From: a candidate division NC10 bacterium CSP1-5 | Lineage (GTDB): Bacteria > Methylomirabilota > Methylomirabilia > Methylomirabilales > CSP1-5 | Reading direction: 5' to 3' | DNA length: 64,000 nucleotides | Assembly (NCBI GenBank): GCA_001443495.1 | Contig: LDXR01000011.1 | Coordinates: forward strand, 43,840 to 107,839 | Part shown: piece after piece, positions 23,425 through 31,754 of the stretch | How the letters are laid out: every line of letters starts with the position of its first letter | Numbering within the stretch: position 1 is the first letter of the stretch | The notes under the pieces: generated by a model | Told to the model about the DNA's origin: nothing | Seen by the model: only the letters and a program-made list of their open reading frames with translations | Database searches by the model: none | Position numbers and translations under genes: made by a program

Positions 23425-25041
23425 TTGGCACGCTTTGGCCTGGTCAAGAATCCAGACGAAGAACTCTACAATTCAGACGAGTGGGCTGCCCGGCGAACCG
23501 CCTACGCGGATTATCTGTCGTGGTTTCGCGGGGACTCCATTCGTGATCCTGAGTCTAGTATCTCCGATCCGGCGACCGGAGATCGCCCCAAGCTCTATCC
23601 CCTTGCCCTGAACCCGATCGGGAAAGTGTGTCGCGTCCACCGTGACGTACTGATCGGGATTCAGCCTCACAATGTCCTCTCAAACCCTGTCCAGATCGTC
23701 GTGAAACCGGGCGGTGATAGTAGCACCTCACGAGCTGAGGCGACCTCTATTCAGGACCTCTTACGCTCCACTTGGGATGACTCAGAAGCGACTGCGCTCA
23801 TTCAGAGGGTGGGCTTGATGACCCAGGTGTTCGGCGGGTATGGCCTGCAAGTCCTGTGGCAACCCCAAGATACTGAGTTAGCGACCCGCCTGCGTATCTT
23901 CCCGGTCACACCAGGAACGCTGCTACCCGTTTACGACAAGGGCCAATGGTGGAACCTGCGGGAGTGCTACATTGGCTATCTGATCTCATCTGTGGATGCC
24001 GCACGCTACGGGGTCAAGGTTGATGAGAATGAAGATGCCCTCTACATGGAGCACTGGACGCCGGACAGCTATGTCATTCGGGTGAACGGCAAAGTGGCCC
24101 AAGTTGAAGGATACGGTATCCTGGAAGGGCCACACCCATTCAAGAGAGTGCCCATCGTCTATATCCCCCACATTCGAGACGATGGATTCTGGGGCAATAG
24201 TCACATTCCCGACCTGGTAGGATTGACGCGAGAGAAGAATTTCAGATCGGCTGACAAAGGGGATGCCGTCCGGGAAGTCACCCATCCGATCATGACTGTT
24301 GCCAATGTTGAGAAGGGTCTGAAGATGCAGCCCGTTCTCGATGAGCATGGCCGGGAAGTATCGACTGCTCTCAATTTGGGCGTGAAGAGAGCAGCTCCCA
24401 ACTCAGGCGATCCCAAGGCCGACTTCCTGCGCTATCCCGAAGTGCCAGCCAGTCTTGCCAATTACGATGCTGAGCTTTGGAACGAGATCCGCCGGCAGGC
24501 CGACATTGCAGCCGTCGCTCTGGGTGACGATGATGTGTCGGGCGGCCGGATCACGGGCCCGGTGACGGCTTACCGGATGTGGCCGACGATGGCGCACACA
24601 CAAGCTGAGCGCATCGACTTCTCGACCGCCATGCGGCACTTAAATCGCATCATCTTGGCCGGCCTGATGGGCTATGGAAATGCATTGACCCAGGCCGGCG
24701 TTACTTTGCCAGTCAACCTCTCGGAAGACCATCTTCGCCTCAATCAACTATTGATCTGGAATCCTCAAATCCCCCTGGAAGTAAGCGAACGAGCCGACAT
24801 GCTCAATAACCGCCTCACGAAGGGCGGTATCAGTCTCCTGAGCTACCTGACCGAGATTGGCGTCCACGATCCCGAAGCAGAGCAGGACCGCATCCGGGCC
24901 GACATGGAATTTGAGAACGAGCTTGAGATCAAACGGGCTACGGCGATCGCGGAATCGAAGCCGGCTCCCTTCGGGGGTGGCCAGCCGTCCGGGAATGGGC
25001 AGAACGCGCCCGTACCTGTTCCTGCAGGAGTACCCAAATGA
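23425..25041 (+). CDS. Portal protein
   Basis: 538 residues from a TTG start (GAGG upstream; the frame is closed by TAG before any ATG or GTG). Position directly after terL, length, the central RVPIVYIPHIRD ... GLTREKNFRSADKGD helical part and a C-terminal low-complexity tail all fit an SPP1-gp6-like portal, the dodecameric ring at the capsid vertex. No single diagnostic motif. Confidence 0.8.
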   Translation: MARFGLVKNPDEELYNSDEWAARRTAYADYLSWFRGDSIRDPESSISDPATGDRPKLYPLALNPIGKVCRVHRDVLIGIQPHNVLSNPVQIVVKPGGDSSTSRAEATSIQDLLRSTWDDSEATALIQRVGLMTQVFGGYGLQVLWQPQDTELATRLRIFPVTPGTLLPVYDKGQWWNLRECYIGYLISSVDAARYGVKVDENEDALYMEHWTPDSYVIRVNGKVAQVEGYGILEGPHPFKRVPIVYIPHIRDDGFWGNSHIPDLVGLTREKNFRSADKGDAVREVTHPIMTVANVEKGLKMQPVLDEHGREVSTALNLGVKRAAPNSGDPKADFLRYPEVPASLANYDAELWNEIRRQADIAAVALGDDDVSGGRITGPVTAYRMWPTMAHTQAERIDFSTAMRHLNRIILAGLMGYGNALTQAGVTLPVNLSEDHLRLNQLLIWNPQIPLEVSERADMLNNRLTKGGISLLSYLTEIGVHDPEAEQDRIRADMEFENELEIKRATAIAESKPAPFGGGQPSGNGQNAPVPVPAGVPK

Positions 25042-25370
25042 AGCAGGTCTTCCTATCGGTGCTGGACACAAACGGTGATCGCATTTCACCCCTGTTTGAG
25101 AACCTCCTGACCGGGGATGCTGAGATGATGCAATACGAGATGGAGCTGCCAGCCTCGGCCAGCGCAGTCGATCTCTTCCCGGCCCCTCTGTCAAGCGTCA
25201 CCTCTCTTTTCCTGTCGAGTGACGAAGTGATTGAGCTCCGGCTGAACGGGGCTGTCTCAGGGTATGACTGCACGGTCGCTTACCTAGGAGGCGCTACCTT
25301 GACCGGCGTTTCCGTGGTGGCTCCCCTGGGAGCCACACTCAAGATTGTACTTCTGGGGGTACTCGAATGA
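25038..25370 (+). CDS. Minor structural protein, hypothetical
   Basis: 110 residues, beta-rich and Leu/Ser/Val-rich, coupled by ATGA to the portal gene and to the next gene. Possibly a head decoration protein; no family recognised. Confidence 0.6.
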   Translation: MKQVFLSVLDTNGDRISPLFENLLTGDAEMMQYEMELPASASAVDLFPAPLSSVTSLFLSSDEVIELRLNGAVSGYDCTVAYLGGATLTGVSVVAPLGATLKIVLLGVLE

Positions 25371-25726
25371 GCCAAAGCATGTCAAGACTGTTCGTACTTC
25401 CTGTTCATTTCGCCGCGGCAGGCACACTGTCCGAGGCAGTCTCTCTGAATGGTCTGCTGCTTGTCGGGATTGAGATGCCGGCAGAGTGGACGGCCGCCGA
25501 TTTTACCTTCCTGGCGGGCTCCGTCCCGGATGTCGTTCGGGATCTCTACGGAGACGATGACAATGAGGTTACGGTACAGGCCGCAGAGGATCGCTACATC
25601 ACCCTCGCCAATCCGTTACGATTTGCAGGCGTCAAGTTTCTCCAGGTCAGGAGTGGCACGGCGGCTACGCCTGTTGAACAAGAAGAAGCTCGGCTCGTCA
25701 ATATGATCGTGCGCCAATGGCCCTAA
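25367..25726 (+). CDS. Minor structural protein, hypothetical
   Basis: 119 residues, predicted all-beta (LFVLPVHF, GLLLVGIEMP, RFAGVKFLQVR). The pattern recalls small virion decoration proteins between portal and capsid genes. Function not established. Confidence 0.65.
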   Translation: MSQSMSRLFVLPVHFAAAGTLSEAVSLNGLLLVGIEMPAEWTAADFTFLAGSVPDVVRDLYGDDDNEVTVQAAEDRYITLANPLRFAGVKFLQVRSGTAATPVEQEEARLVNMIVRQWP

Positions 25727-25729
25727 TCT

Positions 25730-26008
25730 ATGAGCACGAGACGTATTACCCAAGTTGATGTCGATGTTGAGGTTCAAGAGCCCGCCAGTCGGCGTACTAC
25801 CCAGACCGGTGTCAATGTCGAGATTCAAGAGCCCCGAAAACGACAACTGTCAACTCTAATGGTCATGCTTGAATTAGGCCCGATGGGGCAGGGCAAGAAG
25901 ACGAAGGACAAGGGAGGCAGTGGAGGAGGCGGCAAGAAAAAGGTTGGCCCAGGCGGGGCTGACCTCATGAATGTGAACGACTCCATTACGATCTATCAAC
26001 CAGGATGA
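25730..26008 (+). CDS. Short-repeat protein with R-x-TQ repeats
   Basis: 92 residues. Two clear and one decayed copy of a ~17-residue unit (RRITQVDVDVEVQEP, RRTTQTGVNVEIQEP) are followed by a glycine/lysine-rich tail. A paralogue lies at 56014. Such repeat peptides recur in phage genomes; role unknown. Confidence 0.7.
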   Translation: MSTRRITQVDVDVEVQEPASRRTTQTGVNVEIQEPRKRQLSTLMVMLELGPMGQGKKTKDKGGSGGGGKKKVGPGGADLMNVNDSITIYQPG

Positions 26009-26011
26009 TCG

Positions 26012-27673
26012 ATGGCCTCCTATTTGCCGCCCAAGAAGAATACAGAGTTCATCTTTTACATTGGTCTCACTAGCCAATTTAACACGAAGCTCTTCCAGGT
26101 GAATCCAACCTTGGCGGCGGGCGATGTCAAGGTAAGCCTGGATGGAGGGCCCTTTAACAACCTAGCCACACTACCAGTCGTTACCCCCGCGAGCGGAACG
26201 ATGGTCAAGGTCACGTTGTCGGCCTCAGAGATGAACGCCGACAACATAAATATCACATTCAGTGATGTAGCTGGGAATGAATGGTGTGATCTAAGCGTCA
26301 ACATTCAGACGAGCACCAATCAGATCGATGCTCTCTCCACAGCCGCGGCACTCGCTACTGTGCAAGCTGACACAGACGATCTCCAGACCAAGATTGGCAC
26401 GCCCACGGGCGTTTCTGTGGCCGCCGACATTGCAGACGTCGAGGGCAAAGTCGATGACCTGGAAGGGAGGCTTACGGACACTCGCGCTGGCTACCTGGAT
26501 AACCTCTCGGCGGGCGCAGTGACCCTGGAGAGCACCGCTCAATCCATCTTGGCCGACACGGACGACATCCAGGCCAAGATCGGAACGCCCACAGGAGGTT
26601 CCTTCTCGGCAGACTTAGCCGACATCGAATCAAAAGTAGATGACCTGGAAGGACGGTTGACCACACTGCGCGCTGGCTACCTGGATAATCTATCAGCCGG
26701 GGCAGTCGCACTGGAAGCTACGGCTCAGTCTATCGTGACGGCGACCGATGATCTGGAGGGACGATTGACCGCCGTGCGCGCGGCTTACTTGGATAACCTG
26801 TCAGGTGGTGCTGTGGCGCTACAAAGTACCGCCACAGAAATTCTGGCCGACACGGACGATCTTCAGACCAAGCTAGGGACGCCAACGGGCATTTCCTTCT
26901 CGGCAGACTTAGCCGACATCGAGTCGAAAGTCGATGACCTGGAAGGGCGATTAACTGACTTGCGGGCCGGCTACCTGGACAATCTGTCGGGCGGTGCAGT
27001 CGCCCTGGAGAGTACCGCCGTGAGTATCCAGGCCGACACCGATGATCTTCAGACAAAGCTCGGGACGCCAGTTGGGACATCCTTCTCGGCGGACCTGGCT
27101 GACATCGAGAGCAAGGTAGATGACCTGGAGGGCCGACTCACTGAACTACGTGCCGGCTATCTGGACAACTTGTCAGCGGGCGCTACAGCTCTGGAAAGCA
27201 CCGCTCAATCCGTTTTGGCCGACACAGACGATCTCCAGACTAAGGTAGGGACGCCGACCGGTGCTTCTGTTTCGGCAGACCTGGCCGATATTGAATCAAA
27301 GGTGGACGACCTGGAAGGAAGGCTGACTGCCTTACGAGCCGGCTATCTCGATAACCTATCGGCCGGGGCCGCAGCACTGGAGAGTACCGCGCAATCTATC
27401 TTGGCCGATACCGGAACCGATGGAGTTGCCCTGACGGTCGCAGAGAGGAACGCGGTCGCAGACGCCCTGCTGGATCGGGTAGATGCAATTGAGGTGGGCC
27501 TGACGTTTCGACAGGCTGTGGCGATCATGGCCGCAGCCCTGGCCGGGAAGCTCTCCGGCCTACCAGGTCTCAGTCCCATCTTCCGCAATGCGGTGGCCGA
27601 TAGCAAGAATCGTATCTCGGCCACCGTGGACGCGGACGGGAATCGCCTGACCATTACCTATGATCTCACGTGA
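26012..27673 (+). CDS. Structural protein with tandem coiled-coil repeats
   Basis: 553 residues. A small beta N-terminal domain (about 1-100) is followed by roughly six tandem copies of a ~57-residue unit built on ADIESKVDDLEGRL, RAGYLDNLSAGA and STAQSILADTDDLQ, then a C-terminal cap. Looks like a trimeric fibrous virion protein (head fibre or whisker), since it lies among head genes. Repeat number may vary between relatives. Confidence 0.75.
   Translation: MASYLPPKKNTEFIFYIGLTSQFNTKLFQVNPTLAAGDVKVSLDGGPFNNLATLPVVTPASGTMVKVTLSASEMNADNINITFSDVAGNEWCDLSVNIQTSTNQIDALSTAAALATVQADTDDLQTKIGTPTGVSVAADIADVEGKVDDLEGRLTDTRAGYLDNLSAGAVTLESTAQSILADTDDIQAKIGTPTGGSFSADLADIESKVDDLEGRLTTLRAGYLDNLSAGAVALEATAQSIVTATDDLEGRLTAVRAAYLDNLSGGAVALQSTATEILADTDDLQTKLGTPTGISFSADLADIESKVDDLEGRLTDLRAGYLDNLSGGAVALESTAVSIQADTDDLQTKLGTPVGTSFSADLADIESKVDDLEGRLTELRAGYLDNLSAGATALESTAQSVLADTDDLQTKVGTPTGASVSADLADIESKVDDLEGRLTALRAGYLDNLSAGAAALESTAQSILADTGTDGVALTVAERNAVADALLDRVDAIEVGLTFRQAVAIMAAALAGKLSGLPGLSPIFRNAVADSKNRISATVDADGNRLTITYDLT
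26347..27410 (+). repeat. Tandem ~171-bp coding repeats
   Basis: In-frame repeats within the fibrous protein. Each starts around a GACGATCTCCAGAC-type block and carries GGCTACCTGGATAACCT. One unit, near 26.74 kb, is shortened. Confidence 0.8.
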
Positions 27674-27676
27674 CCC

Positions 27677-27904
27677 ATGTTTCCCGATCTGTTATTTCCA
27701 GCCAGTTATTTTCCGAATGGCTATTTTCCACCGGGCAGTGAGTTCAACGAGACAGTTTTCTTGACCCTGGACGACATGCCGACACTAACCCTAGCCAGTC
27801 TGACCTTTTCTTTGACTCTACTTAGTCTTCCTGGCCTGACCCTGGAAAATGTTCCCGTGCTCACTCTGGAAGAAGAGCCGGGCGGACCAGGAGAGGAACA
27901 CTAA
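27677..27904 (+). CDS. Small YFP-motif structural protein
   Basis: 75 residues. LFPASYFPNGYFPPG near the start is a motif I have seen in small proteins of phage head regions. The rest is leucine/threonine-rich. Function unknown. Confidence 0.65.
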   Translation: MFPDLLFPASYFPNGYFPPGSEFNETVFLTLDDMPTLTLASLTFSLTLLSLPGLTLENVPVLTLEEEPGGPGEEH

Positions 27905-28236
27905 TGGCCACCGCCATCATCGACTATCGAAAGGTTGTCGAAGACAAACGGGTACATGGCGTCGAGGCCAAGGTGGCCTATGCCATCACCATCCCAGCCT
28001 CCTGGGGTCTTGAGGACCCCACCTCATTTGTCGCAAAAGTCTACGATGTGACGGGTGGCGGATTCAAAGATGTGACGACGGCCAGCACGCAGGGGAGTGG
28101 GAGTGCCGTAGGACGATTACTCACGACTCCTCTCGTCAAGAGCCTGGCACACAACAAGGACTATCGTATTTATTGGATTTTCAACATGGACGGTAACACC
28201 TTATCCGCCTGGTACGAGGTGAGAGGAAAGAGGTGA
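27904..28236 (+). CDS. Structural protein, hypothetical
   Basis: 110 residues, beta-rich, with a central DPTSFVAKVYDV and an aromatic C-terminal YRIYWIFNMDG. Start overlaps the previous stop (TAATG). Similar small beta proteins are virion components in other phages. Confidence 0.65.
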   Translation: MATAIIDYRKVVEDKRVHGVEAKVAYAITIPASWGLEDPTSFVAKVYDVTGGGFKDVTTASTQGSGSAVGRLLTTPLVKSLAHNKDYRIYWIFNMDGNTLSAWYEVRGKR

Positions 28237-28241
28237 TTCCT

Positions 28242-28406
28242 ATGGCAGGACACCGATACACCAAGAATCGTTCTCGCTCGTCTTCCCGGTCTCGTGGCTC
28301 TTTCTATAGTGGCCGGAAGAGTAGTAGCAACTCAATGATGACCAGAGGAAGACATATGAAGATGCCAAAGAGCATGGGCCGTATGCGAATGAAAGGATCG
28401 ACCTGA
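28242..28406 (+). CDS. Small Arg/Ser/Met-rich basic protein
   Basis: 54 residues, strongly basic, with an RSRSSSRSRG run and a methionine-rich tail (MKMPKSMGRMRM). Protamine-like composition suggests binding to packaged DNA, or a short-lived assembly peptide; both are inference. AGAGG precedes the ATG. Confidence 0.65.
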   Translation: MAGHRYTKNRSRSSSRSRGSFYSGRKSSSNSMMTRGRHMKMPKSMGRMRMKGST

Positions 28407-28408
28407 TC

Positions 28409-28741
28409 ATGAGCACACAGTCCGTGGGACTGGAAAGCCGGGAAGAAGTACAGAAAAAGGCCGAGCGTATTGGGCGACTACGCATTATGTCTCAAGGTAC
28501 AGGGCACGAGACCCACATCTACGTCTTGGGAGAATCAGGGCAAGCCGAGATTGAGCTGGCCGTGGTCGATGCCTCCGTCTTCATCCCGGTGACCGGCCCC
28601 GTGGTCGCCCGACTGACCGTGCATGTCGTCGATCTAGACGTCCAGGCCGATTTCCATGCCCGGGACGACCTGGAGTTCCAACCGGTTCTTTTTAGAGGCA
28701 GACCACCTGGTGAGTGGGATGAGGAGGAGGACGATGGCTAA
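28409..28741 (+). CDS. Hypothetical structural-region protein
   Basis: 110 residues, beta-rich centre with a very acidic C-terminus. No family recognised. Overlaps the next gene by a few bases. Confidence 0.6.
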   Translation: MSTQSVGLESREEVQKKAERIGRLRIMSQGTGHETHIYVLGESGQAEIELAVVDASVFIPVTGPVVARLTVHVVDLDVQADFHARDDLEFQPVLFRGRPPGEWDEEEDDG

Positions 28742-28934
28742 GCGAAAACGCAGGAGCGGTATCCACATCAAGAAGTCGCGTGAGGGCAGCTTCACGGCTT
28801 GGTGCAAGCGGCAAGGGTACGGCGGTGTGACGTCCGCCTGTATCGCTGCCGGGAAGAGGGCCAAGAGTACGGCCATTCGCAAGAAGGCGAATTTTGCATC
28901 CAACGCCCGGAAGTGGTCTCACAAGAGGAGATGA
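28734..28934 (+). CDS. Small basic conserved protein (DUF5872-like)
   Basis: 66 residues from ATG 28734. The pattern IHIKKSREGSFTAWCKRQG ... ACIAAGKRAKST ... KKANFASNARKW matches a small basic family seen in phages and giant viruses (DUF5872, from memory). DNA binding in the virion is plausible. Confidence 0.7.
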   Translation: MAKRKRRSGIHIKKSREGSFTAWCKRQGYGGVTSACIAAGKRAKSTAIRKKANFASNARKWSHKRR

Positions 28935-28936
28935 GC

Positions 28937-29176
28937 ATGGTTCTCTATCCAGGACTGGTCAGGGGCCGAGAAGACATCGTGGAGGCCCTCAAGAAAGTGA
29001 ATGCGGTCCCGCCCATTCAACGCGGCCTCTACCTGAACTCCTTGAAGAGGCAGGTCGAAACCCTTCGGACTTTTCAGAAGATCACCACTGCAGAAGGTGC
29101 TCAATTTCTGGGCGAGATCCGGCAGAAGAGACAGCCACACTCAGGGCCCCTGATCCAGATGAGGCAAAATGGCTGA
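28937..29176 (+). CDS. Small helical protein
   Basis: 79 residues from ATG 28937 (AGGAG upstream; 28931 is an alternative). Helical, with IVEALKKVNAVPPIQRGLYL. Unrecognised. Confidence 0.6.
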   Translation: MVLYPGLVRGREDIVEALKKVNAVPPIQRGLYLNSLKRQVETLRTFQKITTAEGAQFLGEIRQKRQPHSGPLIQMRQNG

Positions 29177-29522
29177 CGAACCACGCCAGATTAAGTCCGG
29201 TGACGATGAATACGATTTCGTCTTCGGCTTATGGGAAAAGAATGGCCGACCTGCTCAGTTTGACTATGAGTCCTCGGCAGGAGGCGCCATCTATCACGTC
29301 ATCGACCGGCATCTCGACCAACCCACCTTCTCGGTCTGGGCAGAAGGGCCTGGCGAGCTATGGGATGACGAGGTGGATGGAGACATGCCCGTGCGGGTCG
29401 GTTTTGGACAGCACACTAACCGAACCGGGCGATTCAAACTATTTCTCCAGGGACCTGCCCGAAACCAGCGACTATTGGCAAGGACAGAAGCCCCGATCCG
29501 GGAAAGGACAGATTTGACGTGA
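29169..29522 (+). CDS. Hypothetical protein
   Basis: 117 residues, acidic and Trp-containing centre (FSVWAEGPGELWDDE), basic end. Overlaps its neighbours. Unrecognised. Confidence 0.6.
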   Translation: MADEPRQIKSGDDEYDFVFGLWEKNGRPAQFDYESSAGGAIYHVIDRHLDQPTFSVWAEGPGELWDDEVDGDMPVRVGFGQHTNRTGRFKLFLQGPARNQRLLARTEAPIRERTDLT

Positions 29523-29782
29523 GGTACGACTACGAGTGTCAGGCGTGTCAGGACGTGTTCGAGGTACAGAGGATGATGGAGGATTCTTCGCCGGTCGTTT
29601 GCAAGTGTGGCTCGACGAAAACCATTCGCGTCATCACTCGCACTCCGTTGATTCACGTCGCCTGGCGAAACACGCTTGGCTTAGGCCATAGTGGGCAAAT
29701 TGTGATGTCTGCTGTGGATAATCGATCCGTTTCGCGGCGAAACGGAAGGAGGCGAATGCATGAAAACCCGATTTCAAGCTAA
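29519..29782 (+). CDS. FmdB-like zinc-ribbon protein
   Basis: 87 residues from a GTG overlapping the previous stop. MRYDYECQACQDVFEVQR followed by VCKCG is the FmdB-type zinc ribbon, common in phages with unclear function. The C-terminal segment is encoded across the dispersed palindrome, where it reads SVSRRNG. Confidence 0.75.
   Translation: MRYDYECQACQDVFEVQRMMEDSSPVVCKCGSTKTIRVITRTPLIHVAWRNTLGLGHSGQIVMSAVDNRSVSRRNGRRRMHENPISS
29726..29746. repeat. Dispersed palindrome, copy 3 (21-bp extended)
   Basis: The 15-bp core lies at 29729-29743 and symmetry extends to 21 bp. It sits inside the FmdB-like gene, just upstream of the AAGGAGG ribosome site of the next gene. Confidence 0.9.
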
Positions 29783-30365
29783 TACCGGGCTGAGACGCCT
29801 GACGGCTACTGTGACCGATGCCGATGTTGACGACGTGGAACTCTTTGAGCTACCACGGGACGCCATGGTGGTCGGAACGCTGTTGGGCGTGCAGGACGCG
29901 CCGGCCGAGAACGCCACTCTCAAGGTCGGCTACAAGGGCGGGACGGAAACGGAACTGGTCAATGCCGCTGTCGTCGGCGCCAGGAAGTACAGCGCGGCCA
30001 CGATCTCGGCGGCTGAGACCGATAACTCCTACAACGATTCGGCGGCTGCCTTCCCGACCTGGATTTCACAGGGGGACTCCATCGTCGTGGCGGGCTTCAC
30101 AGGAGACGTGAGCAACAACGGCACGAAGGTAGTCGTCTCGGCCACGCCCTCCAAGATCATAGTGGATGCCACCCTGGTCGATGACGCTGCCGGCGAGACT
30201 GTCACGATCACCGAAGCGGTCGGCGCGCAGCAGTTGGTGATGCCCGGTTCACCCGTGACCACCGACCGCGTGCGGACGATTGTGGCGACTTTGTCGGACA
30301 AGACGGCGGCTGCCATTATCGACATCACCGTCCTGTTCGCGCTCATGAAGGATACATCACTCTAA
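29760..30365 (+). CDS. Virion protein with Ig-like module
   Basis: 201 residues. An N-terminal beta part is followed by a module (about residues 76-150: RKYSAATISAAETDNSYNDSA ... GDSIVVAGFT ... NNGTKVVV) that recurs, diverged, inside the tail-tube-like protein at 34455. Likely a capsid decoration protein. AAGGAGG ribosome site. Confidence 0.7.
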   Translation: MKTRFQANTGLRRLTATVTDADVDDVELFELPRDAMVVGTLLGVQDAPAENATLKVGYKGGTETELVNAAVVGARKYSAATISAAETDNSYNDSAAAFPTWISQGDSIVVAGFTGDVSNNGTKVVVSATPSKIIVDATLVDDAAGETVTITEAVGAQQLVMPGSPVTTDRVRTIVATLSDKTAAAIIDITVLFALMKDTSL

Positions 30366-30379
30366 GGAGGCTATAGAAC

Positions 30380-30925
30380 ATGCCTACTCCAACGACTCTG
30401 TTAGTTCCTAAGCGCGGTACCGTTGACACGGGCCTGATCCCGGTCTCAACACCGGAGCGGCCCCAGACAGCTTGGGTCCAGGTTGAGCGAACACGCGATG
30501 AGTATTCCGGGAAGCATCTGATGGAATACTACATCAGCGCCGAGTTCGACTTCAACGACCTGCCGGCCTGCACGGGTACCGGTGGCGTCAGCGGCGGCGC
30601 CGGAACGAAAGTCAGCCTAGGTGAGCTACCCAAGAAGCTGCGTCTTCTCGGCGGCTACCTGGAAACAGTGACCGCCTGGGTCAACGACGCGGCCAGCGAA
30701 GAGATCGACGGCGTCTTTCTCGGCTCAGATGCACTTCTGGCCGACGCCGACATCACGGCTGCGGCTGGCTTCGTGGATCTCGCAGCCGCGGCCACACCCA
30801 TCCCGCCCAAGATTTACGCGACCCCGCAAGAACTGATCGTGTATTTCGCCGGCGCGGCCACCAAAGTCTACACAGCCGGGAAGAGCCGGCTGTACCTGAA
30901 AGTTCTCAGCTACTTTGAGGACTAA
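30380..30925 (+). CDS. Virion protein, probable decoration or minor head protein
   Basis: 181 residues, mostly beta, Ala/Thr/Gly-rich, immediately before the scaffold gene, with AAGGAGG about 13 bases upstream of the ATG. Composition and position fit a capsid-associated protein. Confidence 0.6.
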   Translation: MPTPTTLLVPKRGTVDTGLIPVSTPERPQTAWVQVERTRDEYSGKHLMEYYISAEFDFNDLPACTGTGGVSGGAGTKVSLGELPKKLRLLGGYLETVTAWVNDAASEEIDGVFLGSDALLADADITAAAGFVDLAAAATPIPPKIYATPQELIVYFAGAATKVYTAGKSRLYLKVLSYFED

Positions 30926-30947
30926 TCCACATCAAGGAGCTTGAGAA

Positions 30948-31733
30948 ATGCCACCCGATGGAACGACTGCAACAGACCCTGGAGTGACCACGCTGCCTGC
31001 TACACCGGCCGCGCCGCCGCCCGCAGTGCCTGCCCCTCAGCCACAAGTCTTTGGTCAGGCGGAACCGCCTCCCTTTGCCTCGTCCCGACAGTTGAGACAG
31101 GCCGGTGAGACTGAGCCTGGTGATACTTCCCCTGAATACTGGCGTGCCAAGTACGACGGTGTCATCGGCGCTGCCCAGGAACGCTGGAGGAAGATGACTG
31201 GCCAGATCGAAGCGGGCCAGATGGAGGTTCGTGCCCGAGATGACCAGATTGCCCGAATAACTACCGACCTGGAGGCCGTGCGTGCCCAGGCGGCCACTCT
31301 GGTCACCACACAGCAAGCTCTGGAAGCCGCAAACGCACAGATAGCCCAACTGCAAGGGCAGGTTGCTCGCCAAGCTGTCCTGATGAAGCACCCAAAACTT
31401 CTGTCCGCCACAGTGAAGGCCGAGGATGGAACGGAATCGAATCCGATCCTCGACTTGATCATGAACTCCAAGATGACCGCCGAGGAACTTGAGACGAAGG
31501 CCGTGGCCCTTGCGGCCACTCTGCAGCAGGTGTCTCCCTCGGTCGTTCTTCCCGGCACCGTTCCCCCTCCTCCCGAGCAATCCGTTGGAGAGGGGACACC
31601 GGAGTTCTATCACCAGAAGGCGATGGCCGCGCACGAGTCCTGGATTGCAGGCGGCATGAAAGACAAGGCACTCCAGGAAGAAGAGAGAAAGAATTGGGAG
31701 CTCAAAAGGACTGCATTGGTCGGCAAGCAGTAA
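30948..31733 (+). CDS. Head scaffolding protein
   Basis: 261 residues: a Pro/Ala-rich N-terminus, long coiled coil (about residues 85-150), proline-rich linker and charged helical C-terminus, immediately upstream of the capsid gene. This is the usual composition and position of internal scaffolds that guide procapsid assembly and are then expelled. Confidence 0.8.
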   Translation: MPPDGTTATDPGVTTLPATPAAPPPAVPAPQPQVFGQAEPPPFASSRQLRQAGETEPGDTSPEYWRAKYDGVIGAAQERWRKMTGQIEAGQMEVRARDDQIARITTDLEAVRAQAATLVTTQQALEAANAQIAQLQGQVARQAVLMKHPKLLSATVKAEDGTESNPILDLIMNSKMTAEELETKAVALAATLQQVSPSVVLPGTVPPPPEQSVGEGTPEFYHQKAMAAHESWIAGGMKDKALQEEERKNWELKRTALVGKQ

Positions 31734-31754
31734 TCTCAAACTTAGGAGGCCACA

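Noticed and set aside
26347-27410. CRISPR-like array
   Set aside because: The periodic repeats are in-frame protein-coding units of ~171 bp, without short direct repeats and unique spacers.
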